Source: Actinomadura hibisca NBRC 15177
GTDB lineage: Bacteria; Actinomycetota; Actinomycetes; Streptosporangiales; Streptosporangiaceae
Reading direction: 5' to 3'
Assembly (NCBI RefSeq): GCF_001552635.1
Contig: NZ_BCRO01000019.1
Location: 186,001-250,000, forward strand
DNA: 64,000 nt
Shown: positions 1-10,761 of the stretch, piece after piece
Layout: each line of letters begins with the position of its first letter
How positions within the stretch are numbered: position 1 is the first letter of the stretch
Made by a program: the position numbers and the translations under genes
Notes under the pieces: model-generated
Told to the model about the DNA's origin: nothing
The model's input: the letters and a program-made list of their open reading frames with translations, nothing else
The model's database searches: none

Positions 1-1
1 C

Positions 2-1006
2 GCGTACTTCGTCGCCGTCGCCGAGGTGCGGCACTTCACCCAGGCGGCGGAGATCCTGCGCGTGGCCCAGCCGTCGCTGTCCAAGCAGATCCGCGCGCTG
101 GAGACCGAGCTCGGCGCGTCGTTGTTCAGCCGGGCGCGCGGCAACATCACGCTGACCCCGGCGGGGGAGACGCTGCTGCCGCTGGCCAAGCGCATCCTGG
201 CCGACGTCGACACCGCCCGCCTGGAGGTGCAGGAGCTGGCCGGGCTGCGGCGCGGCCGCGTCCGGCTCGGCGCGACGCCGTCGTTGTGCGCCGGGCTGCT
301 CGGCGACGTGCTGCGCCGCTTCCACGACGCCTACCCGGGCGTGCAGTTGATCGTGGAGGAGGGCGGCTCGCGGGACCTGGTGCGCGACCTGACGCGCGGC
401 CTGCTGGACCTGGCGCTGGTGATCCTGCCGCTGCACGGCGACCCGCCGCTGGAGACCACCCCGATCCTGCGCGAGCACCTGGTGGTGGCGTCCCCGGCCG
501 GGAACGCGGGCGGCGAGGGCGCGCGGGCGTCGGGTCGCGACGGGGCGCAGGTGCCGCGCCGCTCCCACCTGCGGATCGAGGATCTGCGCAACCGGCCGCT
601 GGTGATGTTCCGCTCCGGCTACGACCTGCGCGAGGCGACGATCGGCGCCTGCCGCGCGGCGGGGTTCGAGCCGCGCTTCGCCGTGGAGGGCGGCGAGATG
701 GACGCGGTGTTGCGGTTCGTGGAGGCCGGGCTCGGCGTCGCGGTGGTGCCGAGCATGGTGCTGGCCGGGCGCCCGCTGCTGCGCGGCACGCCGCTGGTGG
801 TGTCGGAGCAGGCGGCCGACCGGGAGCCGCCGCGCCGGGGCCAGCACGGGCCGGGCCTGCTGCGGACGATCGCGCTGGCGCGCCGCAAGGACGTGGACCG
901 CACGCACGCCGCCCGCGCCTTCGAGGACACCCTGGCGACGTTCCTGGTGGAGGCGGCGCTGGCGGGCAGCCTGCCGGCGGGCGTGGAGTCGCTGGTCAGC
1001 GCGTGA
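2..1006 (+). CDS. LysR-family transcriptional regulator (5' end cut off)
   Basis: A LysR-type DNA-binding regulator. The reading frame is open from base 2, and the first visible residues (AYFVAVAEVRHFTQAAE) are the middle of the usual N-terminal winged HTH, so only the first few codons lie outside the window. The recognition helix region reads VAQPSLSKQIRALE. A substrate-binding domain of the periplasmic-protein fold follows from about residue 95 to 310. No effector can be named. It converges on the sdh operon and is separated from it by a strong terminator, so a role in sdh control is possible but not shown. The GTG at 26 lies inside the HTH and is not a credible start. Confidence 0.9.
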   Translation, partial: AYFVAVAEVRHFTQAAEILRVAQPSLSKQIRALETELGASLFSRARGNITLTPAGETLLPLAKRILADVDTARLEVQELAGLRRGRVRLGATPSLCAGLLGDVLRRFHDAYPGVQLIVEEGGSRDLVRDLTRGLLDLALVILPLHGDPPLETTPILREHLVVASPAGNAGGEGARASGRDGAQVPRRSHLRIEDLRNRPLVMFRSGYDLREATIGACRAAGFEPRFAVEGGEMDAVLRFVEAGLGVAVVPSMVLAGRPLLRGTPLVVSEQAADREPPRRGQHGPGLLRTIALARRKDVDRTHAARAFEDTLATFLVEAALAGSLPAGVESLVSA

Positions 1007-1016
1007 GCGGACAGGG

Positions 1017-1054
1017 CGAAGGCCCCGCCCGGAGCGATCCAGGCGGGGCCTTCG
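1017..1054. terminator. Bidirectional hairpin terminator between LysR and sdhB
   Basis: An inverted repeat with 13-bp arms (1017-1029 CGAAGGCCCCGCC pairing with 1042-1054) and a 12-nt loop lies between two convergent genes. No long T tract follows, as is usual for actinomycete terminators. Confidence 0.8.
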
Positions 1055-1067
1055 GCCTTATGACTGA

Positions 1068-1822
1068 CTACCGCTTCTTCTTGCCGCCGACCGACGCCTT
1101 CAGCATGTCGCCGTTCAGGCGGCTGATGACGTCCATCGAGATGCCCTTGGGGCAGGCCACGCTGCACTCGCCGGTGTTGGTGCAGCCGCCGAAGCCCGCG
1201 TCGTCGTGGGTCTCCAGCATGTTGACCACGCGGTCCCAGCGCTCGGGCTGGCCCTGCGGCATGAGGCCGAGGTGGGTGACCTTGGCGCCCAGGAACAGCG
1301 CCGCCGAGCCGTTGGGGCAGGCCGCCACGCAGGCGCCGCAGCCGATGCACTCGGCCGCCTCGAAGGCGCGGTCGGCGTCGGCCTTGGGCACCGGCACCGA
1401 GTGGGCCTCCGGCGCGGTGCCGGTGGGGGCGGAGATGTAGCCGCCGGACTGGATGATCCGGTCCAGCGGGCTGCGGTCCACCACCAGGTCCTTGACGACC
1501 GGGAACGCCTTGGCGCGCCACGGCTCGACGTCGATGACCTCGCCGTCCTCGAACTTGCGCATGTGCAGCTGGCAGGTGGTGGTGTTGCGCTCGGGCCCGT
1601 GCGGGGTGCCGTTGATCACCAGCGAGCACATGCCGCAGATGCCCTCGCGGCAGTCGTGGTCGAAGGCCACCGGCTCCTCGCCGTCGGCGATGAGCTTCTC
1701 GTTGAGGACGTCGAGCATCTCCAGGAACGAGGCGTCCGGCGAGATGTCCTCGACGGGGTACTCGACCATCCGGCCCTTCTCGGCCGGGCTGGACTGGCGC
1801 CAGATGCGCAGGGTCAGCTTCA

Positions 1823-1823
<1 letters not shown>
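1068..1823 (-). CDS. sdhB: Succinate dehydrogenase iron-sulfur subunit
   Basis: A 251-residue electron-transfer subunit of complex II that passes electrons from the flavoprotein to the membrane cytochrome. The plant-type ferredoxin domain has the [2Fe-2S] cysteines C58, C63, C66 and C84. The C-terminal ferredoxin domain has C159, C162, C165 and C169, then C214, C220 and C224, the ligand pattern for the [4Fe-4S] and [3Fe-4S] centres. The start ATG overlaps the sdhA stop as TAATG (1821-1825), so translation is probably coupled. It is the last gene of the operon sdhC-sdhA-sdhB, ahead of the terminator at 1017-1054. Confidence 0.97.
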
Positions 1824-3760
<1,937 letters not shown>

Positions 3761-3762
3761 GT

Positions 3763-4452
3763 TCAGCTCACCCATCCGAAGGTGACGGCAAGGGGAACGG
3801 CCAGGAAGCCGAGGGTCAGCACGACGGAGACGGTGAGGGCCAGCACCCGGAGCGTGTGCTCGTTGCGGAGGCTGCGCAGGCCGAGGCTCTGGAAGGCGCT
3901 CCAGATCCCGTGCCACAGGTGCAGGCCGACCAGCAGGACCGCCACGACGTAGAACAGCGTGATGTACCAGCGCTCGGGCGCGAAGTCGGCGACCACGCGC
4001 TCGTAGGGGGAGGCGTCGCCGCCCTTGGGGTTCACCACGAAGAAGGTGAGGTCCAGCAGGTGCCAGATGATGAACAGCAGGATGATGACGCCGCCGTACC
4101 GCATGGTGTGGGTGGCGTAACCGTGCGCGTGCGACTTCTTCTTGGCCTCGTACTTGACGGGCCGGGCCGCGCGGGCGCGGCGCGCCAGCGACACCGCCGA
4201 CCACATGTGCAGCACGACCGCCACGACCAGCCCGACCTCCAGCACGGTCAGCAGCGTGCGGTAGGGGACCGCGGGCTCGCCCATCGTGCGCAGCCAGTGC
4301 GCGTAGTGGTTGAAGTCCTCGGCGCCCATGAAGATCTTCAGGTTGCCGACCATGTGGGCGACCAGGAACAGCACGAGAACGCCGCCGGTCACCGCCATGA
4401 CGGCCTTCTTGCCGACGGTCGATTTGTAGATCGCAGGTATCGCTATAGCCAC
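3763..4452 (-). CDS. sdhC: Succinate dehydrogenase cytochrome b subunit
   Basis: A 229-residue membrane anchor of the b558 type, with about five hydrophobic helices and histidines placed in them ([31 protein letters not shown]) that could bind two haems. It anchors SdhAB and passes electrons to menaquinone. The start is GTG (4450-4452), which gives [10 protein letters not shown]. It is the first gene of the operon. Upstream, 4453-4669 is non-coding and holds the dyads described at 4511-4525 and 4600-4642, which are candidate control sites for the whole operon. Confidence 0.95.
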   Translation of the reverse strand: MAIAIPAIYKSTVGKKAVMAVTGGVLVLFLVAHMVGNLKIFMGAEDFNHYAHWLRTMGEPAVPYRTLLTVLEVGLVVAVVLHMWSAVSLARRARAARPVKYEAKKKSHAHGYATHTMRYGGVIILLFIIWHLLDLTFFVVNPKGGDASPYERVVADFAPERWYITLFYVVAVLLVGLHLWHGIWSAFQSLGLRSLRNEHTLRVLALTVSVVLTLGFLAVPLAVTFGWVS

Positions 4453-4510
4453 GGGCGAACCGTATGTCTACCAGGTTCGAGAGAGCCAAGTCATCACGGC
4501 ACTCGTTTCG

Positions 4511-4525
4511 ATAGCCACAGGCTAT
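4511..4525. promoter_or_regulatory. Perfect 6+3+6 palindrome upstream of sdhC
   Basis: ATAGCC-ACA-GGCTAT lies 59-73 bp upstream of the sdhC start, where a regulator could act on the promoter. No known site is recognised. Confidence 0.3.
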
Positions 4526-4599
4526 GAACGGTGCCGGTCCGGGCTTTGCCGACGCCGCGTCGGCCGGTGGGGGTGAGCGAGTTCACAGCGTGTTCGGGA

Positions 4600-4642
4600 A
4601 CTACAGGCTGTAGTACTCGTACTGTACTACAGCTTGTAGTAC
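4600..4642. promoter_or_regulatory. Pair of strong dyads (TACA-N3-TGTA) upstream of sdhCAB
   Basis: Two perfect palindromes lie side by side. One is ACTACAG-G-CTGTAGT at 4600-4614. The other is GTACTACA-GCT-TGTAGTAC at 4624-4642. Their centres are 26 bp apart, and a third dyad AGTAC-TC-GTACT (4612-4623) links them. Both have the core TACA-N3-TGTA. Arms of TACA/TGTA are what BlaI/MecI-CopY repressors recognise, so a BlaI-type operator is one reading. The sites lie 148-190 bp upstream of sdhC and just past the end of the phosphatase gene, so sdhCAB is the likely target. Confidence 0.55.
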
Positions 4643-4669
4643 ATCGTGCCGGGGACGCGGCCCGCGCCG

Positions 4670-5893
4670 TCAGCGCGCCGGGCGGTGCGACAGCAGCAGC
4701 ACCGCCAGGTCGTCGGTGAGGGCGTCGCCGTTGCGCTCCTCCACCTCGGCCACCACCGCGTCGATCAGGCCCCGGCCGGTCGCGCCCCGGTCGCGCGCCG
4801 TGCGGGCCAGCCCGACCAGGCCCTCGGTGCCCAGCCGCTCCGGCGAGCCGTCGCCGACCCGGCCCTCGATCAGGCCGTCGGTGTAGAGCATCAGGCTCCA
4901 CGCCCCGCCCAGCTCGATCTCGGTGGTCGGCCACTCCGCGCCCGGCAGCAGGCCGAGCGCCGGGCCGTGCGCGTACTCCGGCAGCGCCGCCACCGCGCCG
5001 TCGGAGCCGTCGGCGGCCGTGCGGAACAGCAGCGGCGCGGGGTGCCCGGCCAGGTACATGCGCGCGGTGCGCCGCGACGGCGCGACCGTCACCATGCACA
5101 GCGTCGTGAAGATCTCCTCGCTGCGCCGCTCGTGGCCCAGCACGGTGTCCAGGATGCCGAGCAGCTGCTCGCCGGTGTGCCCGGCCAGCACCAGCGTGCG
5201 CCAGGCCATGCGGAGCTGCACGCCGAGCGCCGCCTCGTCGGGGCCGTGCCCGCACACGTCGCCGATCATCAGGTGCACGGTGCCGTCGGCGGTCTGCACG
5301 GTGTCGTAGAAGTCGCCGCCGAGCAGCGCCCGCCGCCGGCCGGGCCGGTAGCGGGTGTGGTGGCGCAGCGCCGGGTCGTCGATCAGCGGCACCGGCAGCA
5401 GCCCGCGCTCCAGCCGGGCGTTCTCCCGGCCCACGATGCGGGCCTCCACCAGCCGCCGCTCGGTGCGCTCGGCGCGCTTGCGCTCGATGGCGTAGCGGAC
5501 CGCGCGGGCCAGCAGCGGCCCGTCGACCTCCTGCTTGACCAGGTAGTCCTCGGCCCCGGCGGCGACGGCGCGGGCGGCGAGGTCGGCGTCGTCCAGCCCG
5601 GTCAGCACGACGACGGCGGCGTTGCCCGACAGCTCCAGCACCTGGCGCAGCCCGTCCAGGTGGTCCAGGCCCGGCGCCGACAGGTCCACGATGATGCACT
5701 GGGTGCGACGGCCGATCCGGCCGCGGGCGGCCTCCAGGTCGTGGGCGACCGTCATCCGGATGTCCAGGCCGGATTCGGTCAGCATGCGCTCGACCAGGAA
5801 GACGTCGGAGGGGTCGTCGTCGATGAGGAGCAGGTCGACCCTGTCCTCCGACCCGGGGGCCATCGGATGTGACTGGTGGCTGATCGTGCTCAC
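4670..5893 (-). CDS. Response regulator fused to SpoIIE/RsbU-type PP2C phosphatase
   Basis: A 407-residue protein. The N-terminal receiver domain has the acidic pocket D25-D27, phospho-acceptor D70 (CIIVDLSAP) and K120. A short basic coiled linker (about 137-155) follows, then a SpoIIE-type phosphatase with metal-binding motifs LGGDFYD, GDVCGHG, YTDGLIEG and DDLAVLLL. Such proteins dephosphorylate anti-anti-sigma factors in partner-switching stress or developmental pathways under control of a histidine kinase. The start is GTG (5891-5893) with GGAAG seven bases upstream; the frame is open further 5' but that stretch is Arg/Pro-rich and lacks domain character. No partner kinase or anti-sigma gene is adjacent. 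Confidence 0.9.
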   Translation of the reverse strand: MSTISHQSHPMAPGSEDRVDLLLIDDDPSDVFLVERMLTESGLDIRMTVAHDLEAARGRIGRRTQCIIVDLSAPGLDHLDGLRQVLELSGNAAVVVLTGLDDADLAARAVAAGAEDYLVKQEVDGPLLARAVRYAIERKRAERTERRLVEARIVGRENARLERGLLPVPLIDDPALRHHTRYRPGRRRALLGGDFYDTVQTADGTVHLMIGDVCGHGPDEAALGVQLRMAWRTLVLAGHTGEQLLGILDTVLGHERRSEEIFTTLCMVTVAPSRRTARMYLAGHPAPLLFRTAADGSDGAVAALPEYAHGPALGLLPGAEWPTTEIELGGAWSLMLYTDGLIEGRVGDGSPERLGTEGLVGLARTARDRGATGRGLIDAVVAEVEERNGDALTDDLAVLLLSHRPAR

Positions 5894-6204
5894 AGAGAGG
5901 CTTCCGGACTGTAGGCGAGGTGGGGCGCGCTGGCGACGGCCGGGCCGTCCCGAGTGCTCGCGGCGGCGCAGGGCCGGGCCGTCCGGGTCGGACCGCGCCG
6001 GGCGGCGGCATTGGCCTAGCCGCCGGAGGTCCCGGCTCAAGGGGCGGAGGAACGTCGCCCCGTCGCCCCCGACTTTAGCGTCTCCGATCGTGGCCACGCA
6101 TCCCCGCTACGGGTGCGGGACCGTTCCACACCGGCCCTCCGGACGGTCCGCGCCGCGGAAAAATCGCTCGTCCCGGAGCGGGGCGCCTGCATAGCCTGCG
6201 CTGT
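5894..6204. other. Divergent intergenic region
   Basis: 311 bp between the phosphatase gene (leftward) and the ABC exporter genes (rightward). Both promoters must lie here. A short A-rich stretch (GGAAAAATCG near 6157-6166) breaks the GC-rich sequence. I see no RNA gene, no convincing operator and no conserved ORF. Confidence 0.4.
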
Positions 6205-7890
6205 GTGAAGCCTCTGCCGGTGAAAGATCCCGGAACGCCGGATCACCGGTCGCCCGGCCGCTACCTGCGCTGGCTGGTGCGGGTCAACGCCCCGACGGTC
6301 GCGGGCGCCGCGGGCCTCGGGGTGGTGTGGATGCTCGCCCAGGCCCTCATGCCCGCCGTGATCGGCCGCGCCATCGACCAGGGCCTGGCCGCCAAGGACG
6401 CCGGGGCGCTCGCCCTGTGGTCCGGAGCGCTGCTGGGGCTGGCCGTGGTCCAGGCGACGGCCGGGGTGCTGCGGCACCGGCTGTCGGTGTTCAACTGGCT
6501 GGCCAGCGCCTACCGCACCGTCCAGGTGGTCACCCGCCAGGCGACCCGGCTGGGCGCGACGCTGCCCCGGCGGCTCAGCGCGGGCGAGGTGGTCAGCGTC
6601 GGGATCTCCGACGTCGTCCACCTCGGCGACGCCGTCGACATCCTGGGCCGGGGCACCGGCGCGGTGGTGGCGATCGTCGCGGTCGCGGCGATCCTGCTGG
6701 CCGCCTCCCCGCAGCTCGGCCTGGTCGTGCTGGTCGGCGTCCCGCTGATCCTGCTGCTGGCCGCCCCGCTGCTGCGCCCCTACCGGCGGCGCGAGGACGA
6801 GCACCGCGAGCTGGTCGGCCGCCTCAACACCCACGCCACCGACCTGGTGGCGGGCCTGCGGGTGTTGCGGGGCATCGGCGGCGAGGCGCTGTTCGCCGAG
6901 CGTTACCGGGCGGAGTCGCAACGGGTGCGGCGCGCGGGCGTCGCGGTGGCGGCGGCCGAGTCGCGGCTGAACGGCGCGGAGGTGCTGCTGCCCGGCCTGC
7001 TGATCGCGCTGGTGACGTGGCTGGGCGCGCGCTTCGCCGCCGACGGCGAGATCAGCGTGGGGCAGCTCGTGGCGTTCTACGGGTACGCGGTCTTCCTGAT
7101 CCAGCCGCTGAAGACGCTGGGCGAGGCCGCCGGGAAGTTCACCAAGGGCCACGTGGCGGCGGGCCGGGTGGTCACGCTGCTGGACATCGAGCCCGAGCTG
7201 CCCGCGACCGGCACCGCCCGCCCAGCGGGCCCGGCCGAGCTGGCCGACGCCGCGTCGGGCCTGGTCGTGCGGCCCGGCGTCCTCACCGCCGTCGCCGCCG
7301 CCGACCCGCGCGACGCCCAGGCCATCGCCGACCGCCTGGGCCGCTACGCCGACGGCGAGGTCACCTACGGCGGCGTCCCGCTGCACGAGGTGGCCGACCT
7401 GCGCGAACGCGTGCTGGTCGCGGTGAACGAGGACCGCCTGTTCTCCGGCCCGCTCGCCGCCTCCCTCCTCCCGCCCTCCGTCCGGCCCGGTCGTGACGTT
7501 CTCGCGGACGCCCTGGAGGTCGCCGACGCCCAGGACATCGTCGCCACGGTCGGCGCGGACTCCCACGTCGCCGAGGCGGGGCGCGAGTTCTCCGGCGGCC
7601 AGCAGCAGCGCCTCCGGCTGGCCCGCGCGCTGGCCGCCGACCCGGAGGTCCTGGTGCTGGTCGAGCCCACCAGCGCCGTCGACGCCCACACCGAGGCCCG
7701 CATCGCCGACCGCCTGCGCACCGCCCGGCCCGGCCGCACCACGCTGGTGTGCACCACCAGCCCGCTGCTGCTGGACCGCGCCGACCGCGTCGCCTACGTC
7801 GAGAACGGAGCGGTCGTGGCCGAGGGCACCCACCGGGACCTGCTGGAGACCACGCCCCGCTACGCCGCCGCCGTCACCCGAGGAATCTGA
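6205..7890 (+). CDS. ABC exporter half-transporter with degenerate nucleotide-binding site
   Basis: A 561-residue protein with an N-terminal six-helix transmembrane domain (about 20-310) and an ATP-binding domain. The ATPase domain lacks a Walker A: where GxxGxGKS/T should stand the sequence reads LTAVAAADPRDAQAI (about 360-374). The Walker B aspartate is replaced by V486 (VLVLVEPTS). The signature FSGGQ (462-466) and glutamate E487 are intact. It should be active only with the next gene product, whose Walker A is good and whose signature is not. The start is GTG, and the stop TGA directly abuts the ATG of the partner. A heterodimeric drug or lipid exporter is likely; the substrate is unknown. 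Confidence 0.9.
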   Translation: MKPLPVKDPGTPDHRSPGRYLRWLVRVNAPTVAGAAGLGVVWMLAQALMPAVIGRAIDQGLAAKDAGALALWSGALLGLAVVQATAGVLRHRLSVFNWLASAYRTVQVVTRQATRLGATLPRRLSAGEVVSVGISDVVHLGDAVDILGRGTGAVVAIVAVAAILLAASPQLGLVVLVGVPLILLLAAPLLRPYRRREDEHRELVGRLNTHATDLVAGLRVLRGIGGEALFAERYRAESQRVRRAGVAVAAAESRLNGAEVLLPGLLIALVTWLGARFAADGEISVGQLVAFYGYAVFLIQPLKTLGEAAGKFTKGHVAAGRVVTLLDIEPELPATGTARPAGPAELADAASGLVVRPGVLTAVAAADPRDAQAIADRLGRYADGEVTYGGVPLHEVADLRERVLVAVNEDRLFSGPLAASLLPPSVRPGRDVLADALEVADAQDIVATVGADSHVAEAGREFSGGQQQRLRLARALAADPEVLVLVEPTSAVDAHTEARIADRLRTARPGRTTLVCTTSPLLLDRADRVAYVENGAVVAEGTHRDLLETTPRYAAAVTRGI

Positions 7891-9648
7891 ATGAGCACCC
7901 AGACCCTGCCGGTGGCGACACCGGCGCAGGTACGGGCCTACGCCCGGCGGCTCACGCTGCGACATCCCCGCGCGCTCGCCGGGGCGCTGGCCCTGCACGC
8001 CCTGGCGGCCGTCACCGGGCTGGTCGCGCCGCGCCTGCTCGGCGACCTGGTCGAGAGCGTCTCGCGCGGCCACGCCGCCATCGACCAGGCGGGCCTGGCC
8101 ATCGCCGCCTTCATGATCGCGCAGGGCGTGCTGACCTGGCTGGCCTACTACGCCTCGGCGCGGCTCGGCGAGCGTGTCCTCGCCGAGCTGCGCGAGGAGT
8201 TCGTGGACCGGGTGCTGGCCCTGCCGCTGTCCACCGTGGAGCGCGCGGGGACCGGCGACCTGGTGAGCCGCACCTCGCGGGACGTGGAGGCCCTCGGCAC
8301 CAGCGTGCGCTACGCCCTGCCCGAGACGCTGATCGCCGTGGTCGTGACGGCGTTCACCGCCGGGGCGCTGGTGCTGACCGGCCCGCTGGTGGCCGTGCCG
8401 TGCCTGATCGCGGTGCCGGTCCTGTGGGGCGTCATGCGCTGGTACCTGCCCCGGGCCCGCACCGGCTACCTGCGCGAGAACGCGACGTGGGCGCAGCTCA
8501 CCGACGGCCTGGCCGAGACCGTGCACGGCGCGCGGACCGTCGAGGCGCTGGGCCTGGCCGACGAGCGGCACCGGCGCGGCGACGCCGACATCGCCCGCAC
8601 CTGGGCGGCCGAGCGCTACACGCTGCGCCTGCGCATGGTGCTGTACCCGTTCGTTGAGATCGGCTTCGTGCTGCCGGTGGCGGCGACGCTGCTGGTCGGC
8701 GGCCTGTTCTACCTGAACGGCATGGCGACGCTCGGCCAGGTGACGGCCGCGACGCTCTACGTGCAGCAGCTCGCCGGGCCGATCGAGATGTTGCTGACCT
8801 GGTTGGACGAGCTCCAGGTCGGCGGGGCGTCGCTGGCGCGCATCCTGGGCGTGGGGAACGTCCCGCCGGACCGCGAGCCCGACGAGGCGCGGCCGAAGGG
8901 GGAGAAACTGACCGCCTCCGGCGTCCGCTACGCCTACCGCCCCGGCCACGACGTGCTGCACGACGTGAGCCTGGAGCTGGAGCCGGGGGAGCGGCTGGCG
9001 ATGGTCGGCCCGAGCGGCGCGGGCAAGTCCACGCTGGGCCGCCTGCTGGCGGGGGTGGACGGGCCGCGCGCCGGGACGGTCACCGTGGGCGCGGAGGGCG
9101 GCGCCGTCCCGCTGGTGGGCCTGCCGCTGGACGAGCTGCGCGGCCACGTCGCGCTGGTCACCCAGGAGCACCACGTGTTCCAGGGGACGTTGCGCGACAA
9201 CCTGGTGATGGCGCGTCCCGGCGCGTCCGACGCCGACGTCGCGGCCGCGCTGGAGGCCGTCGACTGGGACGGCCCGCCGCTGGAGACCGACGTCGGCTCG
9301 GGCGGGGCGGCCCTGTCCCCGGCGCAGGCGCAGCAGCTCGCCCTGGCCCGCCTGGTGCTGGCCGACCCGCACACGCTGGTGCTGGACGAGGCGACCTCGC
9401 TGCTGGACCCGAGGGCGGCGCGCCGCCTGGAACGTTCGCTGGCGGCGGTCCTGGACGGCCGCACGGTGGTCGCGATCGCGCACCGCCTGCACACCGCCCA
9501 CGACGCCGACCGCGTGGCGGTGGTGGAGGACGGCCGCATCAGCGAGTTGGGCACGCACGAGGAACTGCTGGCCGCGGGCGGTTCCTACGCGGCCCTGTGG
9601 TCCTCCTGGCACGGCGACCAGGCCTCCGCGGCCTCCCGGGCAGAGTAG
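7891..9648 (+). CDS. ABC exporter half-transporter, partner subunit
   Basis: A 585-residue protein with an N-terminal transmembrane domain and a C-terminal ATPase domain. Walker A GPSGAGKST (373-381) and Walker B LVLDEATS with D499/E500 are intact. The signature motif reads LSPAQ (475-479) instead of LSGGQ. In a head-to-tail dimer with the preceding gene product, its Walker A would face that protein's FSGGQ and form the only competent ATP site. The other site would have both halves degenerate. The start directly follows the upstream stop, so the two subunits are made together. Confidence 0.92.
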   Translation: MSTQTLPVATPAQVRAYARRLTLRHPRALAGALALHALAAVTGLVAPRLLGDLVESVSRGHAAIDQAGLAIAAFMIAQGVLTWLAYYASARLGERVLAELREEFVDRVLALPLSTVERAGTGDLVSRTSRDVEALGTSVRYALPETLIAVVVTAFTAGALVLTGPLVAVPCLIAVPVLWGVMRWYLPRARTGYLRENATWAQLTDGLAETVHGARTVEALGLADERHRRGDADIARTWAAERYTLRLRMVLYPFVEIGFVLPVAATLLVGGLFYLNGMATLGQVTAATLYVQQLAGPIEMLLTWLDELQVGGASLARILGVGNVPPDREPDEARPKGEKLTASGVRYAYRPGHDVLHDVSLELEPGERLAMVGPSGAGKSTLGRLLAGVDGPRAGTVTVGAEGGAVPLVGLPLDELRGHVALVTQEHHVFQGTLRDNLVMARPGASDADVAAALEAVDWDGPPLETDVGSGGAALSPAQAQQLALARLVLADPHTLVLDEATSLLDPRAARRLERSLAAVLDGRTVVAIAHRLHTAHDADRVAVVEDGRISELGTHEELLAAGGSYAALWSSWHGDQASAASRAE

Positions 9649-9766
9649 TCCCACTAGTCGTTCGGGGGCCGACGGGCAAGGGGAGATGCCGCTTGCCGAA
9701 GGCCAGCCTGTGGTCACCGCACGGCTCTTGGGGGCGGAGTTTTCCCTTGGTTACCGTACGAGTCCG

Positions 9767-9822
9767 AGAAGTCGCACTGAGTTGACCAAAGTGCACTTCT
9801 CGCCGGGTTTGCTCGAACCCGG
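9767..9822 (+). promoter_or_regulatory. Two-hairpin leader upstream of the lamin-tail protein gene
   Basis: AGAAGT-C-GCACT (9767-9778) pairs with AGTGC-ACTTCT (9790-9800) as an 11-bp stem with one bulged C. Directly after it, CCGGGTT (9803-9809) pairs with AACCCGG (9816-9822). The Shine-Dalgarno AAGGGA (9835-9840) and ATG (9846) follow. Two stacked stems this close to the start suggest a regulatory leader RNA. I do not recognise a known riboswitch class. An unusually long operator is the alternative for the first element. Confidence 0.4.
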
Positions 9823-9845
9823 AGGCCAGCGACGAAGGGACTTCC

Positions 9846-10706
9846 ATGGGCAACGCCACCACCACCGGTGTCTGGCCGTCGATGACCACCACCCCGCCCG
9901 GCCAGGCCGGCCTGGGCACCGACCACGTGACCTGGGGGCAGCCCGTCGGCGGCGGCAAGAGCGGCTACGTCTTCCGGGGCGGGGCCGTGCCGGTGCGCAC
10001 CGACGGGACCGAGTTCACGCTGGGCACCTTCACCCACGAGAACTTCCCGATCGTGGCGATGCCGCAGCCGCAGTTCGACGTGGACCTGAAGGTGCAGGTG
10101 ACGTTCGAGGACGGCACCGCCGCCGACTTCAGCTTCCGCTTCCACCACAACGAGACCCCCAACAACGGCCCCGCGCCCGACGACATCGTGGACCTGCCCG
10201 CCTTCGTCTCGCCCGAGACCGTCACCATCGACGGCGAGGTCTACGGCGTGGTCATCAGCGGCTTCAAGCAGAACGGCCGGGTCGTCCGGCAGTTCATCAG
10301 CCCGGAGAACGGCGCCAACAGCGCCGACGTGGTCGCCATCCTCGCCCGCGCCGGCCGCCCGGACGTGCACATCACCACCGTGCGCAACAAGGGCGAGGTC
10401 AAGACCACCCAGGCCGACGAGTTCATCGAGATCGTCAACCGGGGGACCGTGGCCGCCAACATCTCCGGCTGGGTCGTCGGCGCCGACGACCGGGGGCAGG
10501 ACTTCGTCTTCCCGCCCGGCACGGTCCTCCAGCCGGGCCAGAAGATCCGCATCTACACCAACGAGGTCCACCCCGAGTGGGGCGGCTTCTCCTACGGCAG
10601 CAAGCGCCCGATCTGGAACGACAAGGGCGACCTGGCCAAGCTCCGCGACACCGGCGGCAACGTGGTCTCGGAGTTCGGCTACGGAGACCGCGCGCCCACC
10701 CCGTAA
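9846..10706 (+). CDS. Beta-sandwich protein with C-terminal lamin-tail domain
   Basis: A 286-residue protein. The N-terminal half (about 20-130) contains EFTLGTFTHENFPI and resembles the choice-of-anchor K type beta-sandwich module. The C-terminal part (about 180-286) is a lamin-tail domain (DEFIEIVNRG, ISGWVVGADDRG, VLQPGQKIRIYT), an Ig-like fold often found on extracellular or DNA-associated bacterial proteins. No signal peptide is visible at the chosen ATG, which has Shine-Dalgarno AAGGGA 5 nt away, so its location is unclear. It is a single gene with a structured leader and ends at a bidirectional terminator. Confidence 0.8.
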   Translation: MGNATTTGVWPSMTTTPPGQAGLGTDHVTWGQPVGGGKSGYVFRGGAVPVRTDGTEFTLGTFTHENFPIVAMPQPQFDVDLKVQVTFEDGTAADFSFRFHHNETPNNGPAPDDIVDLPAFVSPETVTIDGEVYGVVISGFKQNGRVVRQFISPENGANSADVVAILARAGRPDVHITTVRNKGEVKTTQADEFIEIVNRGTVAANISGWVVGADDRGQDFVFPPGTVLQPGQKIRIYTNEVHPEWGGFSYGSKRPIWNDKGDLAKLRDTGGNVVSEFGYGDRAPTP

Positions 10707-10721
10707 GCCCGGTTGAGAACA

Positions 10722-10760
10722 CGTTCAGGGCGAGGACGGGAGGCGTCCTCGCCCTGAACG
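10722..10760. terminator. Bidirectional terminator, 16-bp perfect stem
   Basis: CGTTCAGGGCGAGGAC (10722-10737) pairs perfectly with 10745-10760 around a 7-nt loop, between convergent genes. The minus-strand stop codon begins 2 nt after it. Confidence 0.9.
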
Positions 10761-10761
10761 G

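Noticed and set aside
5894..6097. N-terminal extension of the SpoIIE-type phosphatase by 68 codons
   Set aside because: The GTG at 5893 has a well-spaced GGAAG, and the extension is Arg/Pro-rich without family character.
6037..9717. Minus-strand frame of over 1200 codons opposite the ABC exporter genes
   Set aside because: Two ABC subunits with motif-level support occupy the plus strand; the antisense product is Gln/Arg/His-rich noise.
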